From contig CAIWMU010000127.1 of NCBI GenBank assembly GCA_903913865.1, positions 62,001 to 126,000 on the forward strand: DNA of 64,000 bases, written 5' to 3'. Both the position numbers and the translations under genes were made by a program. This stretch comes from an uncultured Verrucomicrobia subdivision 3 bacterium (GTDB lineage: Bacteria; Verrucomicrobiota; Verrucomicrobiia; Limisphaerales; UBA8199). Positions within the stretch are counted from its first letter, which is position 1; each line of letters opens with the position of its first letter. Below the pieces are notes generated by a model. That model did not search any database and had not been told where the DNA came from. It saw nothing but the letters and a program-made list of their open reading frames with translations. Of the stretch, positions 52,742 through 61,415 are shown one piece after another.

Positions 52742-53368
52742 ATGTTAGGCACAGGCATATTAAAAGGCATGGTAGAGACCGGCCGGAACTTCCTCGGCAG
52801 CTATGTGAGCGAGGACCGGTTGGTCACTGTCCAATACCCCGAGCAGCGCATTCCCCGGCAGGAGGCGGCGCGCAGTTTTCCATTTCTTGTGTTTGATGGG
52901 AGCGATCCCGTGTGGGGCTTGCGCTGTGTGGCCTGTCAGATCTGTGAAAAGGAGTGCCCTCCTAAGTGCATCTACATCATCAAGGACAGCCTCCGGAAGG
53001 CGGACCACATCGGCAAGATGCAGTTCCAACCCCGGGTGTTCGACATAGACATCTCCGTCTGCATGAGTTGCCAGATCTGCGTGGAGGTCTGCCCTTTCGA
53101 TGCGATCAAGATGGATGTGGAGGTGGATTTCAGCACGGGCGACCGCTTTGGCGGGCTGCTCATGAACAAGCAACGCCTTGCAAAGCCCAATTCCTATTTT
53201 CATAAAATTCACCCTTCCGATGCTTCGGAGGTGGATGGGAGGCTCGCGGCTGATCGGTTGAAGGCGCAGGCAAAGGCCAAAGCGGACGCCGAGGCGAAGG
53301 GCAAACCTGCCGCCGGTCCGGCGGGCAAAAGTTTTGCTGTTGGAAAAGCCGGAACCGGTTCCGCATGA
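52742..53368 (+). CDS. nuoI: NADH-quinone oxidoreductase subunit I (2x[4Fe-4S]) with an Ala/Lys-rich tail
   Basis: Carries clusters N6a and N6b. 208 residues. Two ferredoxin-like motifs are intact: CVACQICEKECPPKC and CMSCQICVEVCPFDAI. The conserved segment LLMNKQRL follows. The last ~40 residues are low-complexity Ala/Lys/Gly (KAQAKAKADAEAKGKPAAG) and go beyond the family end. It follows nuoD after 42 bases. NuoH, which normally lies between D and I, is absent here. Confidence 0.93.
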   Translation: MLGTGILKGMVETGRNFLGSYVSEDRLVTVQYPEQRIPRQEAARSFPFLVFDGSDPVWGLRCVACQICEKECPPKCIYIIKDSLRKADHIGKMQFQPRVFDIDISVCMSCQICVEVCPFDAIKMDVEVDFSTGDRFGGLLMNKQRLAKPNSYFHKIHPSDASEVDGRLAADRLKAQAKAKADAEAKGKPAAGPAGKSFAVGKAGTGSA

Positions 53369-53372
53369 CCTT

Positions 53373-53801
53373 GTGAAACGCACGATTCTTGTTTCGGTTG
53401 GGTGGATGCTCACTGTTGCCCTCTTTTACTTTTTGATGGGTGTGCTGGAGACCTACTGGAACCTGATGGATTGGAGCCCCTCGGTCGACTTTCTGAGCAT
53501 CTCCCTGCTGGGGGGGCTTGTGTTGATGCAGTTTACGAGTTGGTTGCTGGCCCGGGTATCCTGTGGCACGTGCGCCCGCTGGATGGGTGGATTTGCATGT
53601 CTCAGCTTGCTGGTATTGGGCCTCTATCTCGCCTTTCCCGAGCGGCTGGGGTCCGGTTTGTTCGGACGCACATCCCCGAGCGCCGCATGGTACCGGTGGG
53701 GTCGGATGATCCTTCTCGCCTTGCCCGGTCTTTGTTGGGTTGCCTGTTCCCGGCGCAAGCCGGTTGAGGTGGTGGAAAAGGTCCCGTCACAAATCGCATG
53801 A
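53373..53801 (+). CDS. Small membrane protein of unknown function at the end of the nuo cluster
   Basis: 142 residues from GTG 53373 (the track TTG at 53334 lies inside nuoI). Four hydrophobic segments are visible, e.g. ILVSVGWMLTVALFYFLMG and WGRMILLALPGLCWVACS. A Cys pair (SCGTCARW) sits between helices 2 and 3. I do not recognise it as NuoJ, NuoK or any other complex I subunit. Its stop overlaps the SGNH-hydrolase start (ATGA), tying it to that gene rather than to nuoI. The start is uncertain; no clear ribosome binding site. Confidence 0.6.
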   Translation: MKRTILVSVGWMLTVALFYFLMGVLETYWNLMDWSPSVDFLSISLLGGLVLMQFTSWLLARVSCGTCARWMGGFACLSLLVLGLYLAFPERLGSGLFGRTSPSAAWYRWGRMILLALPGLCWVACSRRKPVEVVEKVPSQIA

Positions 53802-54535
53802 AAACAAAAATGAACGCACACACGACCATGCTGTCCTCAATAACCCTGGCTGCCAGGCGGTGCCTCTCGCTTGCATCTGTCCTCATGCTGGCGTTGGTCC
53901 TGGCGGGATGCGCAACCGTGGTGCCCAACACCCTCTCGACGCACGATTCATCCAGATGGGCGAAAGAGATTGCCGGGATGACGGCTTCGGATGTCACCAA
54001 CCTGCCACCGCAAGGGGGCATCGTCTTTGTGGGCAGCTCCAGTGTCCGCCTTTGGAAGACACTGTCGGCCGATTTCCCGGGTTATCCCGTGATCAACCGC
54101 GGGTTTGGAGGATCGCAGATTGCTGATTCAGTCCACTATGCGGACCGGATCATCAAACCGTACCATCCCCGCCAGGTTGTGATTTATGCCGGGGGCAACG
54201 ACATTGCTGCGGGGAAGGATCCGAAGCTGGTCTTTGGGGATTTTGTCGCGCTGGCTGAGCGGATCCACAAGGACAATCCCCGGGCGAAGATCTCATTCAT
54301 GAGCGTTGGGCCAAGCCCGTCCCGCTGGTCCCAGGTGGTCAGAGTGCGGGAATTGAACCGGCTCGCGGCGGAATATTGTCGGAAGCACCATCTGGATTTT
54401 ATCAATGTGTTCCCTTTGATGCTTGGGCCTGATGGGTTGCCCAAGCCGGACATTTTTGTGGCAGACCGACTCCATATGAACCCGAAAGGTTACGCGATCT
54501 GGCGGGAGGCGGTTGGACCACATCTGGTGCGCTGA
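53798..54535 (+). CDS. SGNH/GDSL-family hydrolase lipoprotein
   Basis: 245 residues. A signal with lipobox LVLAGC (Cys near residue 38) precedes an SGNH hydrolase: block I FVGSSSVRLW (catalytic Ser), block II NRGFGGSQIADS, block III YAGGNDIAAGK and block V DRLHMNPKGY (Asp and His). It probably removes acyl groups from carbohydrates or lipids at the cell envelope. The start overlaps the membrane-protein gene as ATGA. A hairpin follows the stop. Confidence 0.9.
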   Translation: MKTKMNAHTTMLSSITLAARRCLSLASVLMLALVLAGCATVVPNTLSTHDSSRWAKEIAGMTASDVTNLPPQGGIVFVGSSSVRLWKTLSADFPGYPVINRGFGGSQIADSVHYADRIIKPYHPRQVVIYAGGNDIAAGKDPKLVFGDFVALAERIHKDNPRAKISFMSVGPSPSRWSQVVRVRELNRLAAEYCRKHHLDFINVFPLMLGPDGLPKPDIFVADRLHMNPKGYAIWREAVGPHLVR

Positions 54536-54545
54536 GGGCCGACCT

Positions 54546-54577
54546 GGAGGATTCCCGGCTCCCCGGGGAGTTCCTCC
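54546..54577 (+). terminator. Nested hairpin after the SGNH-hydrolase gene
   Basis: Outer arms GGAGG and CCTCC enclose the palindrome CTCCCCGGGGAG. It lies ten bases past the stop. There is no T-tract after it, so it may be a processing or Rho-related structure rather than a true intrinsic terminator. Confidence 0.4.
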
Positions 54578-54627
54578 TGCAGCAGCCTTGATTTGACACC
54601 GGTCCTGCAAACTGGTTGATTCAGATC

Positions 54628-55875
54628 ATGACAACTCCAACCACTCCTCGAACCGGGGCAAATCCGGCATCCGCACTGTCACGCCGCCAATTCATCGCCA
54701 GCACCGGGGCGTCATTGGTAGCCATCAACTTGCTTCGTCCGGGCCTTGTCGGGGGATCTGAGGCGAACTCGAAGATCGACATTGGCCTGATCGGTTGCGG
54801 TGGTCGTGGGCGGTGGATCGCCGACCTGTTTCGCAAGAATGGGAACTACAACATTGTGGCCCTGGCAGACTATTTCAAGGACCCTGTGGATCAGGCCGGG
54901 AAGCAGTTTGATGTGCCGGAAAGCTGCCGGTTCACCGGGTTGTCCGGTTACAAGAAGTTGCTCGGGCAGAAGTTGGACGCCGTGGTTATCGAGACACCTC
55001 CCTACTTTCACCCGGAGCAGGCAGCGACCGCAGTTCAGGCCGGGAAACATGTCTATCTTGCCAAGCCGATCGCCGTGGATGTTCCCGGTTGTCTTACGGT
55101 GGAGGAAAGCGGCAGGCTCGCCACCAGCGCAAAGCTGTGCTTTCAGGTCGATTTCCAGACCCGTGCCAACAAGCTGTATCAGGATGCGATCGGGCGGATG
55201 CACCAGGGGGAACTCGGAAAGTTGGTCTCCCTTGAGGCGAACTACCACTGTGGTGCAACGTGGGACCATATGGACACGGTTCTGCGCCAGAATCCGGCCG
55301 ATCCGGAAGTCCGTCTGAAGGCGTGGGGGGTGAGCCGCCTCCTGTCTGGCGACATCATCACCGAGCAGAACATTCACGCGCTCGATGTCGCCTGCTGGAT
55401 GATGAACGCCAATCCTGTGAAAGCCTGGGGAACCGGCGGGCGGACCCGCGGGTTTTTGGGCGATTGCTGGGACCATTTTTCAGTGGTGTTCACCTTTCCG
55501 AACGACCTGCAGGTGAGTTTTGCGTCCCATCAATCCGGTTTTGGTTACGACGATATCATGTGCCGGGCTTTCGGACTCAAAGGCACCGTGGACACCCATT
55601 ACTTTGGGAACGTCATGATCAAGACCACGGACTACTACAACTCCGCGTCTGTGGGCAATCTCTACACGGATGGGGCTGTGACGAACATCGGAACCTTCCA
55701 CGACAACATCGTGAAGGGGGACCACTCGAATCCATCTGTGGCCCCCAGCGTCCGCAGCAACCTGACCACCATTCTGGGCCGGACGGCTGCATACCGGGGG
55801 GAGGTAGTGACCTGGGATCAGATGATGCGCAAGAAAGAGGCCTTCAAGCCGGACCTCAAGGGTCTGAAGGCGTGA
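54628..55875 (+). CDS. Tat-exported Gfo/Idh/MocA-family oxidoreductase
   Basis: 415 residues from ATG 54628. Twin-arginine signal SRRQFIASTGASLVAINLL, then a Rossmann domain (DIGLIGCGGRGRWIADLF) and the family motif VYLAKPIAVDVPGC where the usual EKP is AKP. The C-terminal domain contains QNIHALDVACWMMNANP. The export signal fits a periplasmic enzyme with tightly bound NAD(P), as in glucose-fructose oxidoreductase. Such genes are highly expanded in Planctomycetes and Verrucomicrobia. The substrate is unknown. The change of Glu to Ala before Lys-Pro in the EKP motif is notable, though the Lys is kept. Confidence 0.88.
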   Translation: MTTPTTPRTGANPASALSRRQFIASTGASLVAINLLRPGLVGGSEANSKIDIGLIGCGGRGRWIADLFRKNGNYNIVALADYFKDPVDQAGKQFDVPESCRFTGLSGYKKLLGQKLDAVVIETPPYFHPEQAATAVQAGKHVYLAKPIAVDVPGCLTVEESGRLATSAKLCFQVDFQTRANKLYQDAIGRMHQGELGKLVSLEANYHCGATWDHMDTVLRQNPADPEVRLKAWGVSRLLSGDIITEQNIHALDVACWMMNANPVKAWGTGGRTRGFLGDCWDHFSVVFTFPNDLQVSFASHQSGFGYDDIMCRAFGLKGTVDTHYFGNVMIKTTDYYNSASVGNLYTDGAVTNIGTFHDNIVKGDHSNPSVAPSVRSNLTTILGRTAAYRGEVVTWDQMMRKKEAFKPDLKGLKA

Positions 55876-55934
55876 GCCGCGCAGGGCGGATCAATTGCGC
55901 ACTCAGTTCCGTGGTCCTTGCCGACAGTCAGGAA

Positions 55935-55960
55935 GCTGGTGATCCACGTGGATCACCAGC
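55935..55960. repeat. Perfect 26-bp palindrome
   Basis: The half-site GCTGGTGATCCAC is followed directly by its exact reverse complement, with no spacer. In RNA this could fold as an 11-bp stem with an ACGT tetraloop, 59 bases after the dehydrogenase stop, but no T-tract follows on either strand. It could instead be a binding or recombination site. The symmetry is certain; the role is unknown. Confidence 0.85.
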
Positions 55961-56250
55961 GATGCGTCCTGCAATCCTGAGGGTGTGCAGCCGTTCGCAA
56001 TTGGTGGCCACGGATGAGTTTGCAAGTTCCCTGCTGCAGGCCACTTGAATCGTGGGCGCTGGGCGGATTTGCGTGTCTCATCGCAGGGTCGGACGGCGAG
56101 CTTCTGATTCCGGTCGGGGTGGGTCAGGCACCCCGCTGCTGGGGTGTGGTTCACATACGCTGCTTATTGTCAGTCTTCCTCCATGAAAGCACGCGACAGC
56201 AGCTTGTTCGGGGTGTGTCATTAATTGTTAGGATTTTAAAAAATGGACGC

Positions 56251-56280
56251 TTGACACTTACGCTCTTACAGGGGGAATAT
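56251..56280 (+). promoter_or_regulatory. Sigma-70-like promoter for the secreted LamG-protein gene
   Basis: A perfect -35 TTGACA (56251-56256) is followed after 18 bases by GAATAT (56275-56280), which keeps the key A and T of a -10. Transcription would start near 56288, about 180 bases before the ATG. Confidence 0.5.
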
Positions 56281-56467
56281 GGTCGATAGCATACTAATCA
56301 CACGCAGCGCCAGCTGGAACTTCATAACTGGAGTATCGCGTCTGGGAATGGGCTTTTGTCCGGCTGTGGAGTGACTACCCATGCGAAAATGATTCTGACT
56401 TCGCAACTGGAATTGATTTGAGGTCAGAAAAAGGAAGAAGACGGAAACAACAACAAAAAAGTTCATC

Positions 56468-59400
56468 ATGAAACCTAAATACACACTAAAGCTGGCGGCG
56501 GCTTTGACTGCCTGCCTTGCAGGAACTGCCGTTCAGGCGCAGATCACCGATGGTCTGGTCGTTCACCTGCCATTTGACAATGCCTACACCAACAGTCGTG
56601 CCAACGGGATTGACGGGACGCCGGTGGGTACCCCGACCTTTGGCCCCGGCAAAATCGGCCAATCTGTGGCGGTAACCACGATCCGTGATGGATCAGTCAT
56701 CAACTATGTCACGTTGGGGTACCCCGACCTTCTCAAATTCGGGTCGGTGCGGGACGGGACTGCTGTGGATTTCTCGATCGCATTCTGGTGCAATTACACA
56801 AACCAGATTGACGACCCTGCCTTCATTTCGAACAAGGACTGGGGCTCCAGCAACAATCGCGGGTGGGGAATTTTCACCCAGGGGGGCGGAGCCACGCGGA
56901 TTAACACAACCGACGATACCGGTTCTGGTGGAAAACAGAACACGACATCGACACCGGTGGTCCGAGATGGAAACTGGCATCATATGGTGGTCACCTGGGT
57001 GCGCACCAACGCCGTTGCGGTTTATGTGGACGGGGCACCCGTCACATCAAGTTCGCTTTTGAACGTGCTTGGAACGGTTGACACGGATGACCTCGGTTAT
57101 TCCGTAAACATTGGTGAGGATGGAACAGGCGGTTACACCGACGGTGGAAGTGCCGAGATGACGGATGTTCGCTTAGACGATCTGGGAATCTGGCGGCGGG
57201 CGATCAGCCCGGGCGAGGTGTCTGCAATTTATACTGCCGGTCTGGGGGGCACGAATCTGGCGAAGGTGCCGGCGATCGTGAACCCATACCTGAACGCATC
57301 ATCTCCAGCGAACGGCGACAGTGCGGTCGCGCCGAATCGGGCGAAGTTAACCGCTGCATTGACCGAAGGGTTGAATGCCGTTGGCGCTGGATCGATCAGC
57401 CTCAGCCTAAACGGGGTTTCCGTGCCTGTGACGACTTCCAAGGTCGGATCGGTTACCACGGTGACCTATGCAAACACCGGGCTTCTGCCGATGGGTCCGA
57501 ACACCATGCGGTTGGTCTTTGGGAACAATGCATCCCCGCAGAGGCTTTTCACCAACACCTGGACTTTCTCCGTGGCCTCCTATCTGGCGCTGACCGCGGA
57601 AGACCGTGTGACGCCCGATGTTTCCAAGCCGGGATTTGTGTTCAACATTTTTGCCAATCAGGCGAATCAGGTGAACACCACATTCCGCACGGAAGCTGCA
57701 CTGGCGGGACAGTTGGTGGATGTGAACGGCGACGCTCTTGCGAATCTGGCCGATCCGAACGCTCAGGGGATTGCCCTGAATGTGGGCAGCACACCGGTTC
57801 AGGCGAACGATCCGGTCAAGTTTGAAATTGCTTCGACGATCAACCTGAATGTCGCTGGCGGCAACAGCGTGGGTAACTTCCCGAACGACGACCAGATGCC
57901 TGGTCTGCCCTCGACTGATTATGTGAACAATGGTGCCTCCGCTGAGATTTTGACCTACATCAATCTTCCAGCCGGTCTCACCGTGATGGGAGTGAACAGC
58001 GATGATGGTTTCCGGACCTTGACCGGGAAACAGGCGCAGGACTCGCTCCATGCAAAGGTTGCCGGGGAATTTGATGGGGGACGTGGCTCGGCTGACACGA
58101 TCTTCTATGTGAACGTGACGCAGGCGGGAGTCTATGCCTTCCGTACCACATGGGAAAATGGGAATAGCAGCGGCATGATTGAATGGTTCACTGTCAAGGC
58201 CGATGGCACCAAGGTGTTGGTCAATGATACCGCCAATGGCGGGCTTGCAGCCTATCGGGCCATCACAGGTGCCACACAGCCGTATGTGAAGTTTGTCTCC
58301 CCGGCACCGGTTCCGCGCCAGGTTAATCAGCCGAGCAGGACAGTCTCCATCGTTCTGGCCGATGGATCAACCGCAGTGGATACCGCTTCGATCGTTCTCA
58401 AGATTGATGGCGCTGTGGTTCCCGCAACCCCTGTGCGGTCTGGAGGTTCAGTGGTCGTGAAGTATGCGCCGACTGCAGTTCAGTTCCCGGAAGAACAACA
58501 TCAGGCGCTATTGACGTTCAAAAATGTGGGAGCCACCTACAGCAGCGAGACAAAGTGGACTTTCCAGAATCTGAAAAACGTCGTCCTTCCGGCCGCTTCG
58601 GTGTTTGAAAGCTTTGATTCCTATGCTGACGGCAGCATTCCCACCGGCTGGGCTGAAACAAACTACACTTCGACTGATACTGCGGGTCTGGATCTCAACG
58701 ACCTTAGCTCTGACACATATAAAGGTTGGGTGGTGGTGAGCCGGGATCTGCTGTCGACTCTCAAGGGACGGATTTTCAACGGTCCAGCGGTTGGCCAGGT
58801 CTCAAATGGCGTGCCGGTGGACAGTCTTGCCTCGGGCAGCATGCTCTATGCCGAGTCTGACGTGCGCGGTGGGCGTCAGATCCAGTTCATCTATACGAAG
58901 CCCTACAACCTTTCGGCTCTTCAAAATGTTGCCGTTGGTTATGCCAACCTCTATGAGCAAAATCAGAACAGCAGTGGCTCTGTGGAGTATTCGGTGGATG
59001 GTGGCAAGAACTGGCTTCCTGTGGCCTATTACCTGGACTACACAGATGGGGGTGGCGATATCCGCCTCAGCGCGGACGGCACTGTTGATGCCGTTCAGAC
59101 GTTCAACACGGCAACAGCCGAGGTTGGAGTCTGGACCGTTGACGGTGTGCAGCACGGCGGCAGCTATGGTGCCGGCATTGCGGCACCCATCACTCAGGGT
59201 TTGGGCCGGTTCGTTGCTCCCCGGGTGAACGACGACAGCATCGAGGGCAAGCGGATTGAAATTCACAGGTTGCCGCTGGCTGGTGGAAAGTCCGACGTGC
59301 GTCTGCGGTTCAGCCAGCTGGGTAATGGAAGCTGGTATTTTGGCATCGACGACCTCGGGTTCTACAACGTTCCGGCGCCTGCTGCTTCCCGGCTGACTCT

Positions 59401-59566
59401 GGCCCGTGCGGCCGGGAACGGCCTGGACATCTCCTGGGTTGGCAACGGCACACTGCTTGAGGCCTCCTCAATCACGGGTCCATGGACTGCTTCAGCCGTT
59501 CAGACAAACCCGCAAACCGTATCAGTCGGCGTTGGTGCGAAGTTCTATCGCATTGGCACCCAGTAA
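56468..59566 (+). CDS. Secreted multidomain protein with N-terminal LamG domain
   Basis: 1032 residues with a signal peptide (LAAALTACLAGTAVQAQ). A LamG/concanavalin-type domain fills about residues 28-260 (GLVVHLPFDNAY, then NWHHMVVTWVRTNAVAVYVDG and LDDLGIWRRAISPGEV). Ig-like segments with S-P-A-N-G-D motifs follow, then a PA14-like middle part (GVNSDDGFRTL, about 510-610) and a jelly-roll-like part (SFDSYADGSIPTGW to FGIDDLGFYNV). The last ~60 residues form the small domain seen in many verrucomicrobial exoproteins (LLEASSITGPWTA, KFYRIGTQ). It is probably a surface or extracellular carbohydrate- or matrix-binding protein; no catalytic motif was found. It has its own promoter and terminator. 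Confidence 0.85.
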   Translation: MKPKYTLKLAAALTACLAGTAVQAQITDGLVVHLPFDNAYTNSRANGIDGTPVGTPTFGPGKIGQSVAVTTIRDGSVINYVTLGYPDLLKFGSVRDGTAVDFSIAFWCNYTNQIDDPAFISNKDWGSSNNRGWGIFTQGGGATRINTTDDTGSGGKQNTTSTPVVRDGNWHHMVVTWVRTNAVAVYVDGAPVTSSSLLNVLGTVDTDDLGYSVNIGEDGTGGYTDGGSAEMTDVRLDDLGIWRRAISPGEVSAIYTAGLGGTNLAKVPAIVNPYLNASSPANGDSAVAPNRAKLTAALTEGLNAVGAGSISLSLNGVSVPVTTSKVGSVTTVTYANTGLLPMGPNTMRLVFGNNASPQRLFTNTWTFSVASYLALTAEDRVTPDVSKPGFVFNIFANQANQVNTTFRTEAALAGQLVDVNGDALANLADPNAQGIALNVGSTPVQANDPVKFEIASTINLNVAGGNSVGNFPNDDQMPGLPSTDYVNNGASAEILTYINLPAGLTVMGVNSDDGFRTLTGKQAQDSLHAKVAGEFDGGRGSADTIFYVNVTQAGVYAFRTTWENGNSSGMIEWFTVKADGTKVLVNDTANGGLAAYRAITGATQPYVKFVSPAPVPRQVNQPSRTVSIVLADGSTAVDTASIVLKIDGAVVPATPVRSGGSVVVKYAPTAVQFPEEQHQALLTFKNVGATYSSETKWTFQNLKNVVLPAASVFESFDSYADGSIPTGWAETNYTSTDTAGLDLNDLSSDTYKGWVVVSRDLLSTLKGRIFNGPAVGQVSNGVPVDSLASGSMLYAESDVRGGRQIQFIYTKPYNLSALQNVAVGYANLYEQNQNSSGSVEYSVDGGKNWLPVAYYLDYTDGGGDIRLSADGTVDAVQTFNTATAEVGVWTVDGVQHGGSYGAGIAAPITQGLGRFVAPRVNDDSIEGKRIEIHRLPLAGGKSDVRLRFSQLGNGSWYFGIDDLGFYNVPAPAASRLTLARAAGNGLDISWVGNGTLLEASSITGPWTASAVQTNPQTVSVGVGAKFYRIGTQ

Positions 59567-59652
59567 GACGACGTGCGCGAGTGGGTGGCGGGGCGGAGTT
59601 TCGTCTCCCCGATACGGATCACCCGGCGCATAAGTCCGCCAATCAGTTCACG

Positions 59653-59694
59653 GGGCCGTGTTTGCCATCAGGGCAGGCACGGCCCGCTTCTTTT
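59653..59694 (+). terminator. Intrinsic terminator after the LamG-protein gene
   Basis: GGGCCGTGTTTGCC pairs with GGCAGGCACGGCCC (14 pairs, two G-U wobbles) around a short loop, followed by GCTTCTTTT. It lies 86 bases after the stop and ends this single-gene unit. Confidence 0.8.
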
Positions 59695-59843
59695 GGCCGG
59701 GGGGATTGGTTCTGTCGGGTTCGCGAAAACCTTGCGCCTCTCGATCTGTCCCCTTATCGTTTTGTGACATCCATGGTCCAGAAAAACAACGATCTCTCAT
59801 CGCATTATCCAACACGGGGGATCCAAGCTGCTTGGTTTGCACT

Positions 59844-60719
59844 ATGAAAACTCTCAATTCGGAGCATTTGCCCCCGGTCAGGAAGGGAAAGTCTGCCGGG
59901 ACAGGAGCCTTCACACTCATTGAGTTGCTGGTGGTGATCGCCATTATCGCCATTCTGGCAGCGATGCTTTTGCCAGCCCTGAACAAGGCCAAGGAAAAAG
60001 CCCGTGGAATCAGTTGCCTCAGCAACGTGAGCCAGATTTCGAAGGCGACAAAAATGTATGTGGATGAGAATGCCGGCAAGTTGATGCCCCTCTGGCGGGA
60101 TCGCAATACGCCGGGGTGGGCCGCCTGGGTTTATGATCCCCCATCGTTTGTGGTGCACAATCCCCAGGTGCTCTGGTGGCAGGATGCGCTGCGGGTAGGC
60201 GGCTACATGCCCTCCCGCAAGGTGTTCGACTGTCCATCGGTGAAGGGAATGGCAGTCTCCAGTGGTGGTGGATCAGTAAGCACCAACAACTCCCTCGGGA
60301 TTGCTATGAACCACCGGGAGTTTGCCCAAACGATGAACGCTTCCGTGGCCACCCGTCCCATGCGTTCGGAAGCCCAGGTTCAAAGGCCCGCAGCGGCCAT
60401 CATCTACGCTGATGCCGGGGCGGTGACGGATGCCAGCAAGGGACTGGGCCCGGATGATTGGTTGCCGGATCTCAAGTTCGACGCCGTAGCGGCGGCTTAT
60501 GGTGGTGGTGGGTGCAGCTATTTTCGGGTGCCCTCGGATGGCGGCTTTTCCGTCGGGGATTCCCGTTCCCTAGCCAGACATTCCAGGAGGGCCAATTTTG
60601 GCTTTTTTGATGGGCATGCGGAGTCCCGAAGGAACAGTTCGGTGGGCTACAACCTTCCCCGCACCTCAGAGGGGGCTTTGTGGGCTATTGACCACCTGAG
60701 CCTGAATGAACCGCCCTGA
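59844..60719 (+). CDS. Second prepilin-like protein (class III signal, verrucomicrobial type)
   Basis: 291 residues. A 22-residue basic leader precedes [19 protein letters not shown], then [21 protein letters not shown], nearly identical to the gene at 10801 over this stretch. The globular domain has the usual late features: IIYADAG and [15 protein letters not shown] (the F-x-DGH motif). ATG 59844 puts the leader at the N terminus; the track start 59658 is in the terminator region. The role is probably surface or pseudopilus related, not assignable further. It converges on the sigma-factor gene. Confidence 0.88.
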   Translation: MKTLNSEHLPPVRKGKSAGTGAFTLIELLVVIAIIAILAAMLLPALNKAKEKARGISCLSNVSQISKATKMYVDENAGKLMPLWRDRNTPGWAAWVYDPPSFVVHNPQVLWWQDALRVGGYMPSRKVFDCPSVKGMAVSSGGGSVSTNNSLGIAMNHREFAQTMNASVATRPMRSEAQVQRPAAAIIYADAGAVTDASKGLGPDDWLPDLKFDAVAAAYGGGGCSYFRVPSDGGFSVGDSRSLARHSRRANFGFFDGHAESRRNSSVGYNLPRTSEGALWAIDHLSLNEPP

Positions 60720-60809
60720 CCCAGGTATATCAGCGGCATGCTGTTGGGATGGAACAGGTTGCAGCAAAAATGTTGTGGCCGTAGTCCGGTTAACAGCTGG
60801 CCATTGAAA

Positions 60810-61415
60810 TCAGGACTTGAGAGGTCGGTTCAAGAGCAACCTCCACTCCCTGCGGAGCAGGTTCGTCAGGTGGAATTTCGCATACCAGACCTCGAGACGG
60901 GATGTGCAGAAGCGGCGGGCCACGGTTGAGCCGTCCAGCCCTTGAAGCACCCGGGCTTCGAAGATCTGCCATTCCTGCGGCCTGGCCTCGGCGCAGATGC
61001 GGGCGAGGCAGGTTTCCAACAAACGCTGCTCAAGTTCCAACTGTGCCACCGGGTCGGTCGTAGGGTTCACCCCGCCGGAGATCCGTTCGATCAAGGGTTG
61101 CCAGGAGGTTTCCGGGGCGCGCGCCTTTCGGCGATAGTGGCGGATCTCAAGAATCCGTTGGTTGATGGTCTGGTTCAGCCATCTGCCGTATCTTGAGATG
61201 GTTCGGTCATATTCGTAGCCGGGCAGGCAGGCTGCGGCATTTGTGATGGTTGTGTTGACGACATCCTCCGCCTCTTCTCTGGAAAGCCCGCTGCGTATGG
61301 CATGGTCAAGGATGGCCCCGGCGTGACGATCGTGAAATCGACGCCAGCCGTCATCCTTCCGCCAGTCTTTTTCCTGGCTCGGGAGATCCCCTTCCATGTT
61401 GGTGGGTTTGCGCAT
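60810..61415 (-). CDS. ECF-like RNA polymerase sigma factor
   Basis: 201 residues. Region 2 is recognisable in WRRFHDRHAGAILDHAIRSGLSREEAEDVVNTTITNA, and RYGRWLNQTINQRILEIRHYRRKARA matches the 2.3/2.4 part. The C-terminal part (WQIFEARVLQGLDGSTVARRF) resembles region 4 with a helix-turn-helix. This GLS..EAEDVV form is frequent in Verrucomicrobia. No anti-sigma gene is adjacent. The upstream A/T-rich direct repeats at 61448-61475 could belong to its control region. Confidence 0.8.
   Translation of the reverse strand: MRKPTNMEGDLPSQEKDWRKDDGWRRFHDRHAGAILDHAIRSGLSREEAEDVVNTTITNAAACLPGYEYDRTISRYGRWLNQTINQRILEIRHYRRKARAPETSWQPLIERISGGVNPTTDPVAQLELEQRLLETCLARICAEARPQEWQIFEARVLQGLDGSTVARRFCTSRLEVWYAKFHLTNLLRREWRLLLNRPLKS

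Larger units (their letters stand above)
55876..56467 (+). other. 592-base gap with palindrome and promoter
   Basis: No convincing gene is seen. It holds the perfect 26-bp palindrome (55935-55960), a small stem CACCCC/GGGGTG (56129-56146), and a promoter-like pair at 56251-56280 before the secreted LamG protein. The 187 bases between the promoter and the ATG at 56468 form a long leader; AGGAAG lies about 30 bases before the start and no close Shine-Dalgarno is seen. Confidence 0.6.
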
